A stretch of 30,286 nt of DNA from DATJPR01 sp035506295. Its GTDB lineage: Bacteria > Bacteroidota > Ignavibacteria > UBA10030 > UBA6906. Shown piece by piece: positions 27,129 to 30,286 of this stretch. Positions within the stretch are counted from its first letter, which is position 1; each line of letters begins with the position of its first letter. The notes beneath the pieces are model-generated. The model saw only the letters and a program-made list of their open reading frames with translations. It made no database searches and had not been told where the DNA came from. A program made the position numbers and the translations under genes. The stretch spans positions 1-30,286 of the forward strand of contig DATJPR010000138.1 of NCBI GenBank assembly GCA_035506295.1, read 5' to 3'.

Positions 27129-28220
27129 ATGCAGGATATTCGGGTCCTTCTCCCCGGCGGCCGGGATCGATCGTATAGCATAACGTTCGAACGGGGAATC
27201 GTGCGAACACTGCCGGCTCGCCTCGCGCAGGCGTTCCCGGGCGTCCGGAAATTCGTCATCACCGACGCGCACGTCCGGCGATTGTACGGGAAATCGCTCC
27301 TGTCCTCCTTCGAGGAGGCAGGCGAGGATGTTACCGTGCTCGAAGTGCCCGCGGGCGAGGGATCGAAAAATGCGGATCTTGTGTATCATCTCCAGTCGGA
27401 ACTCCTTGGTCGCGGCGTTCATCGGGACAGCCTGATCGTGGCGTTTGGCGGCGGGGTTGTCGGCGACCTCGCGGGCTTTGTTGCGGCCACGGTGCTGCGG
27501 GGGATACGGTTTGTCCAGGTTCCGACAACGCTCCTCGCACAGGTGGACAGCAGCGTGGGAGGGAAAGTCGGGATCGACCACCCGGTCGGAAAGAACCTGA
27601 TCGGTGCCTTTCATCAGCCGCAGGCAGTGTTCATCGATGTGTCCCTGCTGCGCACGCTGCCCGAGCGCGAATTCAGGAGCGGCCTTGCCGAAGCCTTCAA
27701 GATTGCAGCAGCGCTCGACAAAACCTCTTTTGCCTTTCTCGCCGGGAAGGCCTCGATCATCCGTCGCGGGAACGTCCGCGTTCTCGAAGAGATCGTCTCC
27801 CGCTCGGTCGGTCTGAAGGCGGCGGTGGTGATGAAGGATGAATTTGAATCCGGCGTGCGGAAGGCGTTGAACCTCGGACACACGATAGGCCATGCGCTCG
27901 AAGCGGCGTCCGGGTTTCGCGTTCTCCACGGCGAGGCCGTGGGAATGGGAATAGTGCTGGAATCCGAAATTGCGGTCCGCCTCGGGCTTCTGCGGAGGCG
28001 TGAACAAGAAACGCTGATCCGAGTAATGAAGGCACTGCGACTTCAGACGCGTCCTCCGTCGATCAGGAATCGCCGCCAGTTCTTTGCCTCTCTGCATGCA
28101 GACAAGAAAGCGGTCCAGGGAACGGTACAGTTCGTCCTTCCCTCCTCGATCGGTTCGTGTGCGATCGGAGTCGAGGTGCCGGACGAGCTTGTCGACAGAG
28201 TGATCGCAGGACGCGCATGA
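27129..28220 (+). CDS. aroB: 3-dehydroquinate synthase
   Basis: AroB (363 residues) makes 3-dehydroquinate from DAHP, the second step to chorismate, using NAD and a divalent metal. Motifs are FGGGVVGDLAGFVAATVLRGI (106-126), VPTTLLAQVDSSVGGKVGIDHPVGKNLIGAFHQP (131-164), GLAEAFK with metal ligand Glu188, LNLGHTIGHALEA with His251, and VLHGEAVGMG with His267. The HADKKAVQGTVQFVLP segment near the end is also typical. GGAGCAGG stands ahead of the ATG. The stop overlaps the aroDE start (ATGA). The next enzyme in the pathway follows immediately. Confidence 0.96.
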   Translation: MQDIRVLLPGGRDRSYSITFERGIVRTLPARLAQAFPGVRKFVITDAHVRRLYGKSLLSSFEEAGEDVTVLEVPAGEGSKNADLVYHLQSELLGRGVHRDSLIVAFGGGVVGDLAGFVAATVLRGIRFVQVPTTLLAQVDSSVGGKVGIDHPVGKNLIGAFHQPQAVFIDVSLLRTLPEREFRSGLAEAFKIAAALDKTSFAFLAGKASIIRRGNVRVLEEIVSRSVGLKAAVVMKDEFESGVRKALNLGHTIGHALEAASGFRVLHGEAVGMGIVLESEIAVRLGLLRRREQETLIRVMKALRLQTRPPSIRNRRQFFASLHADKKAVQGTVQFVLPSSIGSCAIGVEVPDELVDRVIAGRA

Positions 28221-29671
28221 TCATCGTTTCCATTACCGGGCCCAAATCCGCGGAATCGATTGCGCAGGTCCGGCGTTCGAGACGATTTGCCTCGATCTTC
28301 GAATTCCGGCTCGATCTGATGGGCGTCGAGGATGTGCAGAAGCTTGTGAGGCTTGCAGGAAGGCCGGTCCTCCTGACCTGTCGGCCCACATGGGAAGGCG
28401 GCGCATTCCCGGGAGGCGACGCGGAGCGGCTTGAGCTTCTCGCGCGTGCATCACTGCTGGGTGCCAGCTACGTCGACCTGGAATGTCGACTCGGCACCCG
28501 GATCGTACGGCGCTTTATCAAGGATCATCCGTCGATCAAGGTCATCGTGTCGCAGCATGAGTTTGGCGAAGGGGTCAAGGACCCGTTACGCGCGTATCGT
28601 GATCTTCGTGCCACCGGCGCGTACGCGCTGAAGTTTGCCTATCGCGCGTCCGATGCCGCTGATATCGGTGCGGCATTCACTTTCCTGGAGCGTGCAAAGC
28701 GGGACAAACAGCCGGCGGTGGCGATCGCGATGGGCGAAGCCGGCGAAGCGACACGAATTCTCTATCGCAAGTTTGGCGGGTGGGCGACATACGCCGCGCC
28801 CGTTGGCGGACCCGGGGCGGCGGACGGGCAAATCTCGGCGGATCTTCTGCACGAGCTGTTCCGTGCGGATCGTCTCACGGCGTCGACGAAGGTCTTCGGC
28901 GTCATCGGTGATCCGGTGCGCTACAGCAAGGGGATTCATCTTCACAATCCGCTCTTCCATCACGTGGGGAAGAATGCGGTATACTGCAGATTCGAGGTGC
29001 ACGCTCTTGACACGTTCATGAAGCGGATCGCGCCGAGGCTTCAGGGAATAAGCGTCACGCTGCCGCACAAGCTGTCGATCATCAAGCATCTCGACCGCAT
29101 CGATGGTGCGGCGCGGGCGATCGGAGCGGTGAATACGGTTATCCGCCGGGGACGTCGTCTCGAAGGATCGAACACCGACGGCGCCGGAGCTCTTGATGCG
29201 ATTGAACACAGAATGAAGGTGCGGGGGAAAACCGTCCTCGTGATAGGAGCGGGTGGAGCTGCGCGAGCAATTGTCTTTGAAGCCATCCGCCGCGGAGCCA
29301 CGGTGTTCATCATCAACAGGAGCCGGGGTCCAGCGGAAGGGCTCGCCCGGGCATCCGGCGCGATGGTCGTCGGACTGACCGATATCCCTTCGTGTGACAT
29401 CGTCGTCAACGCGACGTCGGTCGGCATGATGCCGGCGACCGACTGTTCACCGATCCCGGCGCACTCCGTGCAGATGCGCCTTGCTTTCGACGCCGTGTAT
29501 CAACCGGCGGAAACGCAGTTCCTCCGGGATGCGAAGGAACAGGGGGCGGTGACGGTTTCAGGGATCGAGATGTATCTTCATCAGGCCGCGGCTCAGTCCC
29601 GACTCTACACGGGCATTCAGCCCGATCTCCGTCGAATGAGGAGCTTGTTGCATCGCGTGATGGTTTTCTGA
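28217..29671 (+). CDS. aroDE: Bifunctional 3-dehydroquinate dehydratase (type I) / shikimate dehydrogenase
   Basis: This 484-residue fusion performs steps three and four of the shikimate pathway. Residues 1 to about 220 are type I dehydroquinate dehydratase: FEFRLDLM, CRPTWEGG, SQHEFGEGV (His114) and ALKFAYRA with the Schiff-base Lys139. Residues from about 225 are AroE: VFGVIGDPVRYSKGIHLHNPLF, VTLPHKLSI (catalytic Lys285), GAVNTVIR, SNTDGAGAL (Asp321), the NADP-loop VLVIGAGGAARAI and NATSVGM. The shikimate-binding SxS pair appears as S-K-G, so the second Ser is missing. Fusions in this order are known from plants and chlamydiae. ATG 28217 overlaps the aroB stop. Confidence 0.93.
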   Translation: MIIVSITGPKSAESIAQVRRSRRFASIFEFRLDLMGVEDVQKLVRLAGRPVLLTCRPTWEGGAFPGGDAERLELLARASLLGASYVDLECRLGTRIVRRFIKDHPSIKVIVSQHEFGEGVKDPLRAYRDLRATGAYALKFAYRASDAADIGAAFTFLERAKRDKQPAVAIAMGEAGEATRILYRKFGGWATYAAPVGGPGAADGQISADLLHELFRADRLTASTKVFGVIGDPVRYSKGIHLHNPLFHHVGKNAVYCRFEVHALDTFMKRIAPRLQGISVTLPHKLSIIKHLDRIDGAARAIGAVNTVIRRGRRLEGSNTDGAGALDAIEHRMKVRGKTVLVIGAGGAARAIVFEAIRRGATVFIINRSRGPAEGLARASGAMVVGLTDIPSCDIVVNATSVGMMPATDCSPIPAHSVQMRLAFDAVYQPAETQFLRDAKEQGAVTVSGIEMYLHQAAAQSRLYTGIQPDLRRMRSLLHRVMVF

Positions 29672-29709
29672 ACCGAGTATCGCGGGTGTGACTATCCCGG
29701 GAGAGGTCG

Positions 29710-30012
29710 ATGATTCGTCACATCGTCATGTGGAAATTTCTTGATACCGCGCAGGGCAGAGTGCGCCTGGAAAATGTCCGCCGTGCCGAACTGATGCTCA
29801 GGGAGTTGCCGTCTTTGATTCCGGCCATCCGATCCTTCGAGGTGGCGACGAACGTGGGACCGGATCCGGATGCCTACGAGCTCGTCCTTAATGCCACATT
29901 CGCATCGCTGGAAGAGCTCAAAGTGTATCAGGACCACCCCGATCATCAGCGCGTCGCTGGATTCCTTCGCGGCGTCCGGTCAGCGCGTACCGTCGTCGAC
30001 TACGAGTATTGA
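29710..30012 (+). CDS. Dabb-domain (stress-responsive alpha/beta barrel) protein
   Basis: This 100-residue single-domain protein belongs to the Dabb family (dimeric alpha/beta barrel). It starts MIRHIVMWKF, the family hallmark, and has LPSLIPAIRSFEVATNV, YELVLNATFASLEELKVYQDHPDH and ends VVDYEY. Related domains occur in plant stress proteins, an olivetolic acid cyclase and other polyketide or aromatic-processing proteins, but the bacterial function is mostly unknown. It sits between aroDE and aroA with 38 and 3 bases to its neighbours, so it is in the aro operon. GGGAG precedes the ATG. Confidence 0.9.
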   Translation: MIRHIVMWKFLDTAQGRVRLENVRRAELMLRELPSLIPAIRSFEVATNVGPDPDAYELVLNATFASLEELKVYQDHPDHQRVAGFLRGVRSARTVVDYEY

Positions 30013-30015
30013 GCA

Positions 30016-30286
30016 ATGCAGGCGAGAGTCTATCCTGTCTCCGGTCCGATCCATGGACGCATGCGCGTCCCCGGGTCCAAGAGCATCACCAATCGTGCGC
30101 TGGTGTGCGCGGCGATGGCGCAGGGGACGTCGGAACTAGTCAACGCATCCGAGAGTGACGACACAACGCTCCTGAGCAACGGATTGAACCTGCTCGGCGT
30201 GCTGGCCAGACGCGCCGGTGACAGGCTTGTCGTTGAAGGACAAGGGGGAATGTTGTCCTCCCCGAAATTTCCCATCCCGATCGGGA
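30016..30286 (+). CDS. aroA: EPSP synthase, N-terminal part (3' end beyond window)
   Basis: This is the first 90 codons of 3-phosphoshikimate 1-carboxyvinyltransferase, which makes EPSP from shikimate-3-phosphate and PEP, the step before chorismate synthase. It begins MQARVYPVSGPIHGRMRVPG and has the substrate-binding GSKSITNRALVCAAMAQG, followed by SESDDTTLLSNGLNLLG. The frame stays open to the window edge. It starts 3 bases after the Dabb gene stop. No aroK or aroC is seen in the window. Confidence 0.95.
   Translation, partial: MQARVYPVSGPIHGRMRVPGSKSITNRALVCAAMAQGTSELVNASESDDTTLLSNGLNLLGVLARRAGDRLVVEGQGGMLSSPKFPIPIG

Overview
The window is a compact, GC-rich bacterial chromosome segment of housekeeping genes. 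I see no phage, insertion sequence, CRISPR array, rRNA or tRNA. No gene-free stretch exceeds about 180 bases. The longest are the pheA/argF divergent region (about 13917-14093) and the guaA-to-prenyltransferase gap (19034-19200), and both are described as features. The gene content fits a Gram-negative of the FCB superphylum, most likely a Bacteroidota/Ignavibacteriota-like anaerobe or microaerophile. The pointers are a lipoprotein of the GGGPxDTxPP Ig-like family, futalosine-type menaquinone synthesis and a fused AroD-AroE. The phylum call is inference. Several upstream regions carry TTGnnn-N17-TATnnT-like promoters, and several genes have Shine-Dalgarno sites (rpmB, argF, ubiX, mqnC).

Layout. 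1-1907 (minus): rpmB, pgsA, pgpA and cinA, the last running off the left edge, so ribosomal protein L28 followed by phospholipid genes. 2022-5886 (plus): tsaD (tRNA t6A), mltG (peptidoglycan) and an exported Ig-like lipoprotein. 5922-13916 (minus, reading right to left): pheA, a PA0069-type radical SAM protein, gcvP, a secreted GH31 glucosidase and a small TPR-like protein. 14094-17402 (plus): argF, arcC and a GTPase of the cyclic-2,3-diphosphoglycerate-synthetase-like family, which looks like a carbamoyl-phosphate/citrulline module. 17480-19033 (plus): guaA.

19201-27032 holds most of a futalosine-route menaquinone pathway. On the plus strand are a UbiA-type prenyltransferase, UbiX, UbiD, a fused MqnE-MqnA enzyme and MqnC. 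On the minus strand, converging on them, are MqnD and the MenG/UbiE methyltransferase. 27129-30286 (plus) is a shikimate-pathway operon: aroB, a fused aroD-aroE, a small Dabb-domain protein and aroA, which runs off the right edge. The aro genes lead towards chorismate, which MqnA uses to start menaquinone synthesis, and pheA lies nearby as another chorismate-derived branch, so precursor supply and quinone synthesis sit side by side.

The most unusual items are the single-polypeptide MqnE-MqnA fusion joining two consecutive steps, the argF-arcC-GTPase module with an uncharacterised GTPase, a set of AT-rich inverted repeats between pheA and argF, a terminator-like hairpin in the aroB leader, and short-period tandem repeats in intergenic DNA.
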